A stretch of 64,000 bases of DNA from Progne subis subis. Lineage: Eukaryota; Chordata; Aves; Passeriformes; Hirundinidae. The notes under the pieces were generated by a model. That model made no database searches and had not been told where the DNA came from. It worked only from the letters and a program-made list of their open reading frames with translations. Made by a program: the position numbers and the translations under genes. This document shows, in pieces, positions 13,290 through 23,948 of this stretch. The stretch is from assembly GCA_022316685.1 (NCBI GenBank), contig JAKJHU010000107.1:1674001-1738000 (forward strand), in the 5' to 3' direction. The first letter of the stretch is position 1; the number at the start of each line of letters is the position of its first letter.

Positions 13290-13985
13290 TGTGGTGGTGC
13301 AAGAATTGTTTTATTAGGTTTTTATAAGAAGTTTATGTTATGGTTCATTTCACTGTATCCCCAATTCTGTAAACCTTTTGTGTTTTCTGTATAATAAGGT
13401 ATTTTGTGTCACTCATCCCACCCCCCACCTATCCGTGTCCATCCCCTCTGCCCCCCTCACTCTGGGGCAGCCTGTCACTCCAGGGGTCCCTCCCAGGTTC
13501 CGAAATCTCAGGGAGAGGTCTTCAGGTGATAGGTCCCCCGGGGGGAATTCCTTTCCTCTGGAGGTGGTTGGTCAGAGGCTTGGGGGTGGGCACACCTTGG
13601 TACCCCCTGAATCCCCTGATTTGTTGTCTTGTTGTAACCTCCCTTGAACCCCTCCCCCGCTTATAACGTGGAGGAGGGAGATTCAAACTCTCTTCAGCTC
13701 TGCTCTCCTCTCTCGCTTGCTGGTCTCTCTGGACTGAGGTTTGGACCAGCTGCGGACTTCCCCCAGCTGGCCTGAATAAACGTCTTTTAACCTGCAAAGC
13801 TGAGAGCTAGCCTTTTCTTCTAGTGCCATTGCTGTCATGACACTATTTGGTCCAGCTGCTGCTGAGAAGCTGATCCAGCAGATAATATCCTGCGTGCCTA
13901 TCCGAACTGGGAACATCTGTAGGTGTGCTGACCAGAGCGAGCCGGAGGTCAGCGTCCGCCCGGTGCGGGGACAGAACCAGCCACA
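13290..13985 (+). mobile_element. Solo LTR, ERVK-type (LTR family 1, copy 1)
   Basis: A 696-bp LTR running from TGTGGTGGTGCAAGAATTG to CAGAACCAGCCACA. Perfect 6-bp duplications ACACCC flank it. A poly(A) signal AATAAA lies at 13775-13780, near a short U5-like region, on the plus strand. Other members are at 42878-43582 (minus), 50172-50865 (plus) and 53721-54185 (plus); 40109-40804 is a relative. There is no gag, pol or env sequence, so it is a solo LTR, presumably left by recombination between two LTRs. Open frames within it overlap on both strands and have no recognised domain. It is inserted in the endonuclease region of a CR1 copy. Confidence 0.93.
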
Positions 13986-14250
13986 ACACCCCTCCTTGTT
14001 TCACTGAATATGGAGAACTCTATTCCATGGTCACTGTACCCCAGAAAGCCTCCCACCATTTCATCTCCCAGCTCATTTCTGTTTGTAAACAGGAGGTCTA
14101 GCAGAGCCCCTCCCTGGTAGGCTTGCTCCAGGTGTGATAAGAAGCTCTCCTGCACACACTCTAAGAACTTCCTAGACTGCCTCTTCTTTGCTGTGCCAAG
14201 TTCCCAAGAGATGTCTGGCAGGTTAAAGTCTCCCACAAGAAATATCGTTG

Positions 14251-14316
14251 AAAATAGCCTACAGCACCTAGTATTTCCAGGCAGTCTCCCATTCAAACAC
14301 TAACCCAGTTCAACCC
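14251..14316 (-). pseudogene. 5S rRNA pseudogene, 3' half
   Basis: On the minus strand this matches the 3' half of vertebrate 5S rRNA: GCCTACAGCACC at 14257-14268 is the complement of the 5S 3' terminus, and GTCTCCCAT at 14284-14292 is a conserved block. By eye roughly three quarters of about 60 positions agree without gaps. The 5' half continues at 14807-14870, beyond an LTR inserted exactly inside the gene copy. Many substitutions make this a pseudogene. Its 3' end joins CR1 ORF2 sequence on the same strand. Confidence 0.88.
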
Positions 14317-14806
14317 TGTGGAGTCCCTAAAGCCAATTGAAATAACCCTGAGGTTTTGGCCTTGAAAAGATTACACGCCATGATTCTACCCCTGCTTCTT
14401 CTCTGATACCCAGATACTCTTGGTTTCTTCTTTCTTTGTTAATCCATTGGTTGTGGGACCCCGGTGACCAGACCTGTCTTCCCTATAGGACACTGACCTT
14501 ACCTGCCCTCAGTTCTGCCCCTGTGCCACAAGGTCATTGGTTGCTGTAAATCATACTTAAGCCTGAGCAAGGCACATGATCGGCCCCTTTTTTGCACTGG
14601 ATTCCCTTCGGCACATGGAATAAACCTTGCTGGAACTTGATATTATGCAAAGGGCCTTCTTGCCTCTCTTTTGCCGAGCTAGCCTTGATGTGTGTGTGGA
14701 TGTGACAGCTCAATTGCTTGCCTGAGTTGTTCTAAGCAGCTTTTCCACTGGAGAGGCTGACTGGGGACTAAGCAGAGTCTTCATGCCTAAAAGACACACT
14801 GTTACA
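14317..14806 (+). mobile_element. Solo LTR splitting the 5S pseudogene
   Basis: A 490-bp element from TGTGGAGTCCC to ACTGTTACA, flanked by perfect 6-bp duplications CAACCC at 14311-14316 and 14807-14812. An AATAAA signal at 14619-14624 gives plus orientation. No interior. The sequence differs from LTR families 1 and 2. Because the duplicated bases belong to the 5S rRNA match, the LTR clearly came later than the pseudogene. The 6-bp duplication suggests an ERVK-type integrase; the family is not identified. Confidence 0.9.
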
Positions 14807-14870
14807 CAACCCAGCTAAACTTCTGAGATCAGATGAAATTGGGTTTTCTCAGGGTTTCACCATAGTCATA
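14807..14870 (-). pseudogene. 5S rRNA pseudogene, 5' half
   Basis: This continues the complement of 5S rRNA: CTTCTGAGATCAGATGA at 14820-14836 matches the conserved segment in the 5' half, and the match fades at about 14870, which corresponds to the 5' terminus. Together with 14251-14316 nearly the whole 5S length of about 120 nt is represented, with the LTR removed. No TFIIIA-dependent function is expected given the substitutions. Confidence 0.85.
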
Positions 14871-14993
14871 TATTGATATAATGATTATAGCTACACCCTG
14901 GAGGCATTTTTGAAGACACATCTCAAAATACCCCTTTACTGCTGGCAGTTAGCAAATGATTATTACTCTTAAGCAGTACTATGCAATCTGTCT

Positions 14994-14998
14994 TATAC
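14994..14998. repeat. Target-site duplication, left copy (TATAC)
   Basis: Perfect 5-bp match to 15678-15682, bracketing the LTR at 14999-15677. Five bases fit ERVL-type integration. Confidence 0.75.
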
Positions 14999-15677
14999 TG
15001 TGAAAGACTGCTCGAAACATTTCTTCAACTGCGTGTGTGAGGGAAGAGGCAGATCAGGCCTTGCTTTTGGTGAGGCGAAGCACTGCCCCATACACCTTCC
15101 TCCCCTGTGCTGGTATCCCAGCCCCCAGTGGCTATCACTGAAGGCAGTGCTCCACAGTCCACCTCTGGAGCCCCAACCCAGCTCCTAAGAGGTGAAATGT
15201 ACTGCGTCTCCCACATGGGGGATGGGCCCAGGAAGGCCAAGGGGTTTTTAAAGTGGAAAACAAGGGGAAGACATGTCTTGATCTTACCTCCTCTTCCATC
15301 AGCTGAGCACTACTGGAACCAGGAGTGGTAGTTATGTTTGTTCTTTTCTATATATTTTCTGTCTTTTTCTCTTCTTCTAATTCCCTCTTGGAATTTTTGA
15401 GTAACTTAAAATTGAATGGGCTTAGAGTTTGCTAAGTTGGGGGCTAATGGGCTAAGTTAATACTTTGGGAAGTGTTTTATGTTGATTGAATGCTGCTTTA
15501 AATTAAAAAAAAATGCCAAAGTGCTTTGATTTTCTGAGGTTGCAAGTAAAGTTTTTATTGTTTTGACCACTTGAGAATATCTTGTCAGTATTTGTCTCAT
15601 GCATCTAGCTGAGAGTACGTGACCAACCATAAGCCCTTTTAAAAGTCTTGTTGAGAGAGGTTTTCGGCGGCCTTACA
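14999..15677 (+). mobile_element. ERVL-type solo LTR
   Basis: A 679-bp element from TGTGAAAGACTG to GGCGGCCTTACA with perfect 5-bp flanking duplications TATAC. An AGTAAA variant poly(A) signal is at 15545-15550, ahead of a U5-like tail. The sequence around 15040-15240 and 15330-15560 resembles an avian LTR that I recognise as repeated in bird genomes, without being able to name it. The short open frames around 15000-15330 lie inside the LTR and are not genes. No interior remains. Confidence 0.8.
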
Positions 15678-15682
15678 TATAC

Positions 15683-16879
15683 ATGTAAGTAATCTCTTGT
15701 TATGAATTGTTCTCTTTCTGAGTTTCATTTTTTATCTTGTCTTTTCTTGTTTTGCCAGGATTTCACAGAGAAAGGAAGTACTGTCTCTTACACACCTCAG
15801 CAAGATCAAGAGACGATACAGTGAGAAAATGTAATGTGGTTTGTTTAGAATGGCCATCTCTCTTCCGTGAATGACATTCAAACCCAGTTTTATTCCAGTC
15901 TTCTATGTTCTACTGGCTGAACCCCATGCATGTTCTTCCTATGTGTTTACACGTGTTTAAACAAGACACAGGAATGACAATATTTCTAACCAGAATTTTG
16001 TTTTTCAGTTCAGTAAATCTAGATTCAAAATGGCCAAACTACCATCACATCTTTAATTTAAAAAGTTCATTTCCCCTTGATTTCAGGCATTGAAAGCATT
16101 TAACTTATATATTTAACAAATTAACATGTATAAAAATGAATTAATTGTACTGTTTTTAACATCAATCTATATCAGAAAATGTCATCTTATAAACTGTTGT
16201 TTTTCACTTAAGTATCACTATCTAGAACAGAAAGTTTGTAATGTGAAAGCAATGTCTCCCAATGTAGTTTTATTGCAAGCATTTGAGAGAACATATTTCT
16301 AGTATTTCTAGTTATATAAATTATTGCTTTTCTTGAAGTGTTACCTTTCTCATACAATCTTCAAGTTAATCAGATATAAGTACATTAATTTCACAAGGAA
16401 AGCACAGCACTTGCAAAAGAAATGTGATTTTTAACACCTGAAATGTAAGCTTCAACTCATTAGAATATTGAAAATTCATTTTTTATTTTTACTGCAACTC
16501 AAATGATCTTGCAATTTCTTTACTACTCAAACATGCATCAGACATTAGAGTTTCTATGTAAAATTGCTTCCTTTCAGAAAAATTTAATTTTCATGCAATA
16601 TGAAGGGAAAAACATCTTATTTTTCATTGTTGAAGAATTATAGGCATAAAATTGTGCTCCTGCAATGTACAATAATCTTTGGATTTTTATTTTTAAAATA
16701 TTGACATTTGCTTGCCACAGTTACTGCAATAATCAGTAGTTAACAGTTTGAAACAGAATATTTATGTTTTGTTTTCATCTTACCAGTGGTCACTCTGGCA
16801 CACAAAAGCAGCAGCAAGTTCTCCTATACCCATATAGGAGGATATCCTGGTGCACTAAATATGGTCGTGATGTTATTTT
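15683..16879. other. Unique AT-rich noncoding DNA
   Basis: No gene or repeat recognised between the two LTR-bearing segments. It is strongly AT-rich, without long open frames. Confidence 0.55.
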
Positions 16880-17450
16880 TCTCCATAACAGTCTGTATGG
16901 TTCTATGGTTAAAATTTGTGACCAAAACTATATTGGTAACTCATCAGTGTCTTAACTGTTGTTGAGCAGTGCTTACACTTTTCTGTTACTCACACTGCCC
17001 CCTCGGCGCGTAGTCCTGCGGCTGGGCATGGGGCTGCGGAGTCCTGTTTTGAGGAGGCTGAAACATGATCTCCCCCCTTTGACCTAAACCTAAGACTCCT
17101 CCCCTAAAATACTCGATAAAACGCACAGCCCTGCTTTTGCTCACCCTCACTGTCTTCACCCCTCTTCGCTCTCGCCCTCTCCCTGGGCCGGGGTAGCGGG
17201 GAATAAATGGATTTAAAAGTCTCGTGCGTACAACAAAGACTTGTCTCATCTGTTTGCCTGCCGGTGGTTGTAACCTGCCTGGACAAAATGCAGTGTTGCC
17301 ACATGACACAACAAGGGGCTTCAGGGGATGCAGCAGGACAGACAGACCAGACTGATCAAAGGGATACTCCATGCCACAGGACGTCATGCTAAGCCATAAA
17401 CCTGGCGGGGGAAATGTTTCCAAAGTAGCCTTTGTTTGGAGCACAGTGGT
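16880..17450 (+). mobile_element. Old ERVL-type LTR, split by a younger LTR
   Basis: The left arm (about 16880-16995, including GAGCAGTGCTTAC at 16963-16975) and the right arm (17304-17450, including CAAAGGGATACTCCATGCCA at 17357-17376) are the same avian ERVL LTR family seen on the minus strand at 8953-9522. There the corresponding complement reads GGCAGTGCTTAC and CAAAGGGATATTTCATACCA. The arms are joined by excising 16996-17303. Outer ends are approximate because the copy is diverged. The long minus-strand open frame at 16986-17444 crosses both elements and is fortuitous. Confidence 0.7.
16996..17303 (+). mobile_element. Solo LTR nested in ERVL LTR
   Basis: About 308 bp, GC-rich, from TGCCCCCTCGGCGCG to GTGTTGCCACA, with AATAAA at 17202-17207. 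The flanks TCACAC (16990-16995) and TGACAC (17304-17309) agree at five of six bases and coincide with the point where the host ERVL LTR is interrupted. No interior. Family not identified; 6-bp duplication suggests ERVK-type. Confidence 0.72.
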
Positions 17451-18060
17451 TGGAGGATGTTTTTAAACCACAGGAAGTCCATGTCACAAGTTTCCAGTGG
17501 GGCTTTAGGTGGAGTCTCTGTGTACTCAAGCCATACAAAAGTCATTTATGCTTTAGTGTATTATTTGCTTTCTAATATTGTGAGCATGACCTGTGACGGT
17601 CTGAGGTTCTGTCTTGATGCATCTCTTTTGCATCATCTGAAAGGTGTGAATTTAGTGGGACTGACTTTTAAAGTTTTCTTTCTTCATTTGAACAAAACCA
17701 AAACATCTTTTTTGACCCTTTCTAATTTAGTCTAGCAACTGTTTGTTCTTAGGCCAGTCTTTAAAATCCTTGAACCATAGGTTGTTTCCCAGTCTGAGCA
17801 AAATAGATCACTAAGGTGCAACAGTATTTGTGTCTATTGAACCTTTGGGCCAGTTCTGGCCTCTGTCTTTCATAGCTTTTCTGCTCAATGAAATTTATGA
17901 AAGTGAATATTGAAGAGTATTAAATTAATTCAAATAAATTTATAATTTTAAAAGTGACAGAGATATCTTCAATTCAGAAGCCTAAACATGAATGGTGAAG
18001 TAGTCTTCCTTTAAACACAGTGAGTACTGCACTCGCTTTTGATATGATCTTGATATATAC

Positions 18061-18108
18061 AAAACATGCTCAAAAAGAATAAGAAAAATTAATTTTTGAG
18101 CATGTTTT
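18061..18108. repeat. Perfect inverted repeat, 16-bp arms
   Basis: The arm AAAACATGCTCAAAAA at 18061-18076 is the exact reverse complement of 18093-18108, with a 16-bp A-rich spacer. A transcript of either strand could fold into a stem-loop with G/C pairs in the middle of the stem. No flanking duplication or transposon terminal motif is evident. Confidence 0.85.
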
Positions 18109-19069
18109 TTATTGGCATTATGATAAAATTGCAAAAATCATCTTTGCTACTAAGTCTGAATTATTATTTTCTAATAGTCTATGATAATTTTGATGTTCTC
18201 TTTGTAAGCATGTGCACAGTTTGTGGTTTTTGGTTTTTTTTTTTTTTTTTAATTGGGTGCCACTTTTTCATATGAAGTATCAGGGAAATTTATGCAATAA
18301 TGCTCTGTAGAAATTATCAGATTTCAAACAAAAAAAGGATCATCTGCATGCATTGCAATGATAATTTTTATTTGCAATTGTTTTTCTTCTCAGTGCTGGT
18401 GAGTTAATGCAATCAACTCTGACTTCTCTAGACCAACATTCACCTTTTATCTTCCAGATGAGTAGTCTCATCCTGTGATATATACTGTAAATTTAGATAT
18501 TTTTATGTTATCTAATAAACTGCATACAAAATAAAGTCAAAAAAGCCAAAAGTGGAGTAGCAGAGGCAAAGCAGGAAACCGTTATTTAAGGAATATTGTC
18601 TAATCCCTTATCCTTAGTACACTGGATTCAATTCAGTAATGCATTATTTCATTCATGTCAATATTTAATTTCATTTTAAGATAAACACATTTATTTCTTC
18701 ATAACTGATATCTTGTGAGGAGAAAAGAGTAGTAAAAAAACCTGGAACTTCAGAAAGGTATGAACAGGATAGTAAAAAAAAGATGAACTGGCTTAGAAAT
18801 AAAGGAAAAGGGGGAAAGAAACACAAAATAAATATGTAAGAGACTGATTTTTAAAGTTTTCTGTAATGCAACAATAGTGATTTTCTTCAAAAAGGTATGC
18901 AAGTGATTACTGCAATCTAAACTTCCCTTATACAGAGTAATATTAAAAAGATAAAGTGCTGTTCATAGGCGTGATTTACATATTAATACATGTAAATTAT
19001 GAAACAAATCATAACTCAGTGTATAGTGTTTACAGTTCATTGTGTGTCATGCTAAAGCAATTTGACAAT

Positions 19070-19111
19070 GGAGATGATTAAGTTTATGTCGGAGATGATG
19101 AAGTTTATGTC
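19070..19111. repeat. 21-bp tandem duplication
   Basis: Two adjacent copies of a 21-bp unit starting GGAGATGAT and ending AAGTTTATGTC, differing at one position (T versus G at unit position 10). It is probably a local replication-slippage duplication. Confidence 0.9.
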
Positions 19112-21087
19112 AATTTTTATGGTCACTTGGATTATTCTACTGAACTTTCTGAGATTAATTAACCTGAGTAGCCTAATTACTGTCGGATGAGGATCTTATA
19201 GGGAAATATTTAAGAGGAAGAAGGAAAAAAGATTGAATTAGAAACTGTCTGAATTTCTCTAAGTATTCTGAATATCTTCAGCAACACTTGTCTCTTTAAT
19301 CCAGTATAAGTTCTTTCTGTGCTGCAGCTTTTAACTATATAACCACCCAATAATGAGAACTATGGCTTGGTCTTGCTGCAAGATGTCTTTCTGTAGCTAA
19401 AATATTCTATCTACCCTCTCATACTTTCTAAATGTATTTATATCAGTGCATTACTCATCCATAACCTTACCTGAAAAAGAATGACAAGTTGCTTTGTTCA
19501 CAGCAGGCCCATGAGATTCACAAGGTATATTCTGCACTGAAGAAAGAGAAAAATGCCTGCAGTGTTAGCTCTTTTCCCCATTAGTGAGACTTGGGCTCCA
19601 GTAATTGGTCCAAAGAAAATTTATGTACCACACATAAGCGACTCAACAGAAAAGACTGAGGACAGCAAAATAACACATAGTTTTGTTGTGAAAGCGTGAC
19701 TGAGGAGGATGAATCTTTTATGGCTAAGTGTCTTCATGCAAAACTTTTGTTTACTGAGAAACTATAGCACAATCACTGTGTTACTAGGGTCCTGCTGCCT
19801 CTTCTTTCCCTGTTACACCATTTAAAGGAAAAAGGCTGGTTATTGCGCTGCATTTTAGAAAAAGGTTTTGATAGCGATTCTACACTGGAAAAGGTACCTT
19901 CCTGACCTCTAGAGTTAATATTGAGACACAGGCAAATGAGTGGGCCATTAACTATACTCTGGCTTGAGGTTAAGCTAACTGTGGAAAATGACATGATAAA
20001 TTGCTGACATGAGAAATTGCTGACAAAAGTTACAGATAACTTGAGGAAAGGTGGGTGGATCTCAAAGGCTGTAAAGGAATTATGTGAGAAACAGCTGAAT
20101 TCCATGGGCTGTTGGAGGGTAGCATTGAGAACGTTGAGGGGAGCATAGCATTGTAAGACCAACAGCACTATTTAGCCATAACATTAATACCATATATGGC
20201 TGAGACTATATCATAATGCTATGTGTGGATATGGATATCATAAATCCAGGACCAGTATGGACAAGTATTTAGAGGTAGGTCGTTTATCTGGGAGAAGACT
20301 GGCACTGAGAACAAAAGAAACAAGAATGTGAAGAACAACACCCAGATAATCCAAATTTTGTGGCCAGGGTTATGATAGTTTACCAGTCAGGCAACATTGT
20401 GCTTAGTTTTTGTAGCTGAAACAGGTCAATAAACCTTAAGAGCTAAACCTGTTTTTTTTTTTAAGTCAGGAGCACTGGGGTGGAAGTGGTAGAGAACTGC
20501 TGCCCCTCAATAGCAAGTTTGCATCCAGACAGAAGGAGCATCTTGATGTCACTATGATGGCGCCTGTTACATCAGCTACCCTCTGTTTCATAAAAGTTAA
20601 ACATATTTCTGTGAAATGAATGTTAAAAGGTGTCCTTTACTCAGTGTATCTTGCTGCATCATTTAGGCATCTCCCAGCTATGCATAAATCTAGCAACTGG
20701 CCAATCTCTCCTCCCCTGGCTCTGGCTTTCAGTCATTTATTAAACCACGACTTTATTCCATGCTTTATAAGAAGAATACAGCTATCTGATCTGTACTTAT
20801 GGACTCCTGCACTACTAACAGGACTTCGGGCAAATATTACATGCCTGCAAGAAAAGTGCTATAGGATTTTCATTTTCTGGACAATCAAAACAGAAGATGC
20901 CAGTGGCATTGAGTCCTTCCCAGGACCTCCAGTAAAAATGACTAGGTGTAATCCCTGACCTGCAGTATACATTTCTCCTGTCTTGTGTACCATGCCCTTT
21001 ATGCTTTGGCACATCTGAATCGTTATTACTGTTTCACCTTATCAGATATTAGTTTACTTTTTACTTCTACTTTTACTCAGTGACCCT

Positions 21088-21400
21088 GTCAGTAAAGTGA
21101 TAGGAAAAGGGGGCATCTCTTCACACTGAAAAAAAATGTAGATTTCAACTAGATATTAGGAAAAAAAAAAAAAATACCGTGAGGGTGGCTGAAGGCAGTT
21201 CAAGCTTGTTGCTCTCTTTGAAATGAAACTGAAACACTTTGCCCAGAGAAATTGTGGCTGTCTCAGCCCTGGTAGTGTTCAAGGCCAGGCTGGATGGGGC
21301 TTTGAGCAACCTCTTCTGTGGAAGGTGTCCCTGCCTATGGCAGTGGGGATAGAACTAGAAGATCTTTAATGTCCAAAGCCATTCTGTGATTGGGCACAGC
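21088..21400 (+). mobile_element. CR1 LINE 3' end
   Basis: This matches the 3' end of CR1: GATATTAGGAAAAA, GTGAGGGTGGCTGAAG, GCCCAGAGAAATTGTGG, GTTCAAGGCCAGGCTGGATG and GGAAGGTGTCCCTGCC in order, ending with GCCATTCTGTGATTGG near 21396. That order and strand correspond to the last coding and 3' untranslated part of CR1. It is 5'-truncated, as is usual for CR1. An A run of about 14 bp sits inside it at 21161-21175. Confidence 0.92.
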
Positions 21401-23539
21401 AGTCTTTACTGCAACCTCTTTTACCAGCTCTGGGTAAACCTTGTGGTGTACCATTAGTTTTGTCTAAACCACAGACAGTTTAGGAGGAATTTCCAAGGTC
21501 ATAACCTGAAACTCCAGTCTTTTCTTCAACCCCACCTAGGGCAGATTTTCTTCTTTTATGAAACTATACTCTCTGACTACTAATGATAATTAAGATGTGA
21601 AATACTGGCTATACCACAATATGCAAATATTAAATAATATTAACAATAAATAATAATAAATAACAACAAGAAATTATAATAATAATAAACAATTGCAACT
21701 CCATAAATAAAATTATGTTTCTAAGTTGAGCTTATATTCTGGAAAATTATTTGGAAATAAGTAAAGTAGTACTCAGCATAGTCCTCAAATTTACTACAAG
21801 CATCTTCTGTAGAATAGCAGAAAATAAGAGGGTACTGTAAAGATGTGGATGTAGTACACATCCACATGTGTTGTTGTGGATGTTGTTTTTGCACACCCAA
21901 TCCTAAATTACATTTTTTACACAAGTGCAGTCTTAAAAGGAATGATGTTCATGGTTATCTTCAGCTAAGAAGGCATAAAATTGAGTGTTCTTGCTTTTCT
22001 GTGAAAATGAAAACAAAATATCTCCTCAAACAAATACATTAGAAAAGCTTGTTACTCATTATTATTGAAGGACCTAATCCAGTATAAAACAGAATAAAAT
22101 TCTACATGCCAGTCAATTATCCAGGTGTCAACATACACATAGGTTGACTGTCTAACCAAAATTAAGGCAAATATGGGCACTTGGTTTGCTGCTCCTGTTA
22201 CTTTACTTGTAGAATTACTACTCAGTCCAGTGCTGTACCAAATCAAGCCTAATAGCTAAATACACTATAAAGCCTCAACAAAACCCATTGACTGAGAATA
22301 AATGATTTTGCACATTCCTTAAAGCAGACTGGTTTTCTAAGGTGACTGTTGTTAGCTAGTGTTGTTTTGTGAGGTAATGAACCTACAGAAATTTGGCTGT
22401 TATATTGTGGTTTTCAGAAGGTATATCCTTCCACAGGATTCACTTTGATTTCATTAAACTTTTAATGTAGCTGTAAAAGGTTTGGTATAATTTATTTTTG
22501 TACAGATTAGACAGCATGTTTTTAGTCTTTTGGTATGGACAGAGCCAATCTCATTGTTAACTCTAAGGGGGTTTTTCCTGATTATTTATTCAGACTCAGA
22601 GTTTATTTTTTAGGCAAATGATGTAAAAATATTGTCTTAAAATCATTTATATTTATTTTAATATATTTGCAGTACATTTATATTTGGTATGCCTACAAGC
22701 ATATATTTGGACACAAGCTGCGTGTCCAAGTAATGGTACTATCTGCTGATATGCTCTTCTAAGATAAATTACACTATCAAATAACTACTAAGATAAATAA
22801 CAAGATTGAAGGAAAATATCTGCTGCATATTCTTGCAGTCACAAGATGATGGTTAGCCCCTCAAAATAAGCTAAAATTACAAACTGTAGAGTATTGTGCT
22901 TTCATGGAACATACAATAAAATGTACAAATTTCTTTAAAGACTATGGTTGAGCGTTTTTTCTACTGCAAAATGCAGAACTGAGGTTAGCAAGTTAAAGGC
23001 ACTGCATTGAGAGCTGATTAATAGACTCTGAGAGAGTGAATATGTGTCTGCCATGACAGAGCAAAGACCATCTGTTACACTATCACTTTCATTCCAGCTG
23101 CATCTTAGCTGAGTGACAAGAATAATTTCTGACGAGCAAGGAATTCATCTAATACAAGAGATATCATAATTTGCAACAGCAGAATTGCTGAATGACCTGT
23201 GGCCCTAAGACTTACTCTTAGGCAACCTACTAAGGCTTCATCTAATTGTGACATTGTTTGTCATCTGAAAGGAGCTGAAGAAAATGTCACTCAAAGTCAG
23301 TACTGAGTGCAAGACAGAAATTACTATAGCTTCTTTTAGATAAACTAAATTCATGGTAGATATCTAAGGGGCTTGATAAGTGATGAAAATTCCTTTCACT
23401 GCAAACATAATATCGTGTTGGAGAAATTTTAGAAATGTATCACTTTTGGAACTAAATTACACATTCTAAGATGTCAATATGTTGTTGGAAGCAAGTAAGG
23501 TCTATTTACCTTTTTTTACATACAAACTCTTTGCATCAC
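21401..23539. other. Unique AT-rich noncoding DNA
   Basis: No gene recognised. It contains an AAT-rich simple stretch at about 21620-21700 and a small inverted repeat with 10-bp arms (ATGTGGATGT at 21843-21852 and its complement at 21858-21867). Confidence 0.55.
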
Positions 23540-23948
23540 TGATGCCTTGGGAAGGCTGACCTGGACGGAGCTAGAGAATAAAGTAGATATTTATTGAAAG
23601 GACTTCATGGGTACACCTTGGGTAGGAAAAGACCCTAACCAGGGCTACACCTAAGGTAGATTTAAAATGGTCACAAAATGGATGACTGGTCATGAGGTCT
23701 TACACTTTTTAAAGTTTTAGTTCATTTGCATATTGGGGTTTAATTGTCTAATTACAGGTTCAGGTTATGAAGTCCCATCCTTCTTGTTTTTCTCTTCAGT
23801 CTACCATTGTTTATGCTTTCGGGCCTGAAAGTTGTACTCGTTGTCCTTGGTCTCCAGCAGGAAAAGGACTTGTTTTGTCTACATACTCTGTGAAGAGAGC
23901 TTACTAACACTTACTATGAGGTTTAGAACTACACCCCTCGGCAGCACA
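23540..23948 (-). mobile_element. Probable solo LTR
   Basis: About 409 bp bounded by TGATGCCTTGGG on the left and CCTCGGCAGCACA on the right, that is TG...CA ends. The minus strand carries AATAAA (TTTATT at 23590-23595 on plus) about 50 bp from its 3' end, as in a short U5 region. Exact flanking duplications were not found: GCATCAC at 23533-23539 and GCATCGC at 23981-23987 are similar but would require the element to extend about 33 bp further. It could be another repeat class. Confidence 0.55.

Larger units (their letters stand above)
13168..14250 (-). mobile_element. CR1 LINE fragment, endonuclease region, split by an LTR
   Basis: Read on the minus strand, 14250-13986 encodes VGDFNLPDISWE, then LDLLFTNR and LGYSDHGIEFS. 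These are the GDFN and SDH motifs of the CR1 APE-type endonuclease. After the LTR at 13290-13985, the frame resumes as DFWKADFSPFR and WERALKN...QEGW at 13283-13175, the segment that follows the endonuclease in CR1. The intervening LTR is flanked by a 6-bp duplication, so the CR1 copy predates it. At its 5' side the CR1 sequence abuts a 5S rRNA pseudogene on the same strand within a few bases. Confidence 0.88.
17451..21085. other. Unique AT-rich noncoding DNA
   Basis: No gene supported. Open frames at 17436-17735, 19773-20168 and 20620-20958 contain no motif I recognise, and their codon use looks unremarkable. It contains a perfect inverted repeat at 18061-18108 and a 21-bp tandem duplication at 19070-19111, listed separately, and a T-run at about 18233-18250. 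Confidence 0.55.

Noticed and set aside
13290..13985. Complete provirus between family 1 LTR copies
   Set aside because: Each LTR has its own distinct 6-bp duplication, and the DNA between copies shows no gag, pol or env motifs, so the copies are independent solo LTRs.
13949..14296. 115-codon minus-strand frame taken as an endonuclease gene
   Set aside because: It is a truncated CR1 endonuclease fragment that runs into an LTR at one end and a 5S pseudogene at the other.
16986..17444. 152-codon minus-strand open frame
   Set aside because: It crosses from one LTR into another, and both LTR boundaries are visible. The Pro/Arg-rich product follows from GC-rich LTR sequence and shows no domain.
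19773..20168. 131-codon minus-strand open frame
   Set aside because: No domain, signal peptide or repeat match could be recognised; an open frame of this length is expected by chance on this scale.
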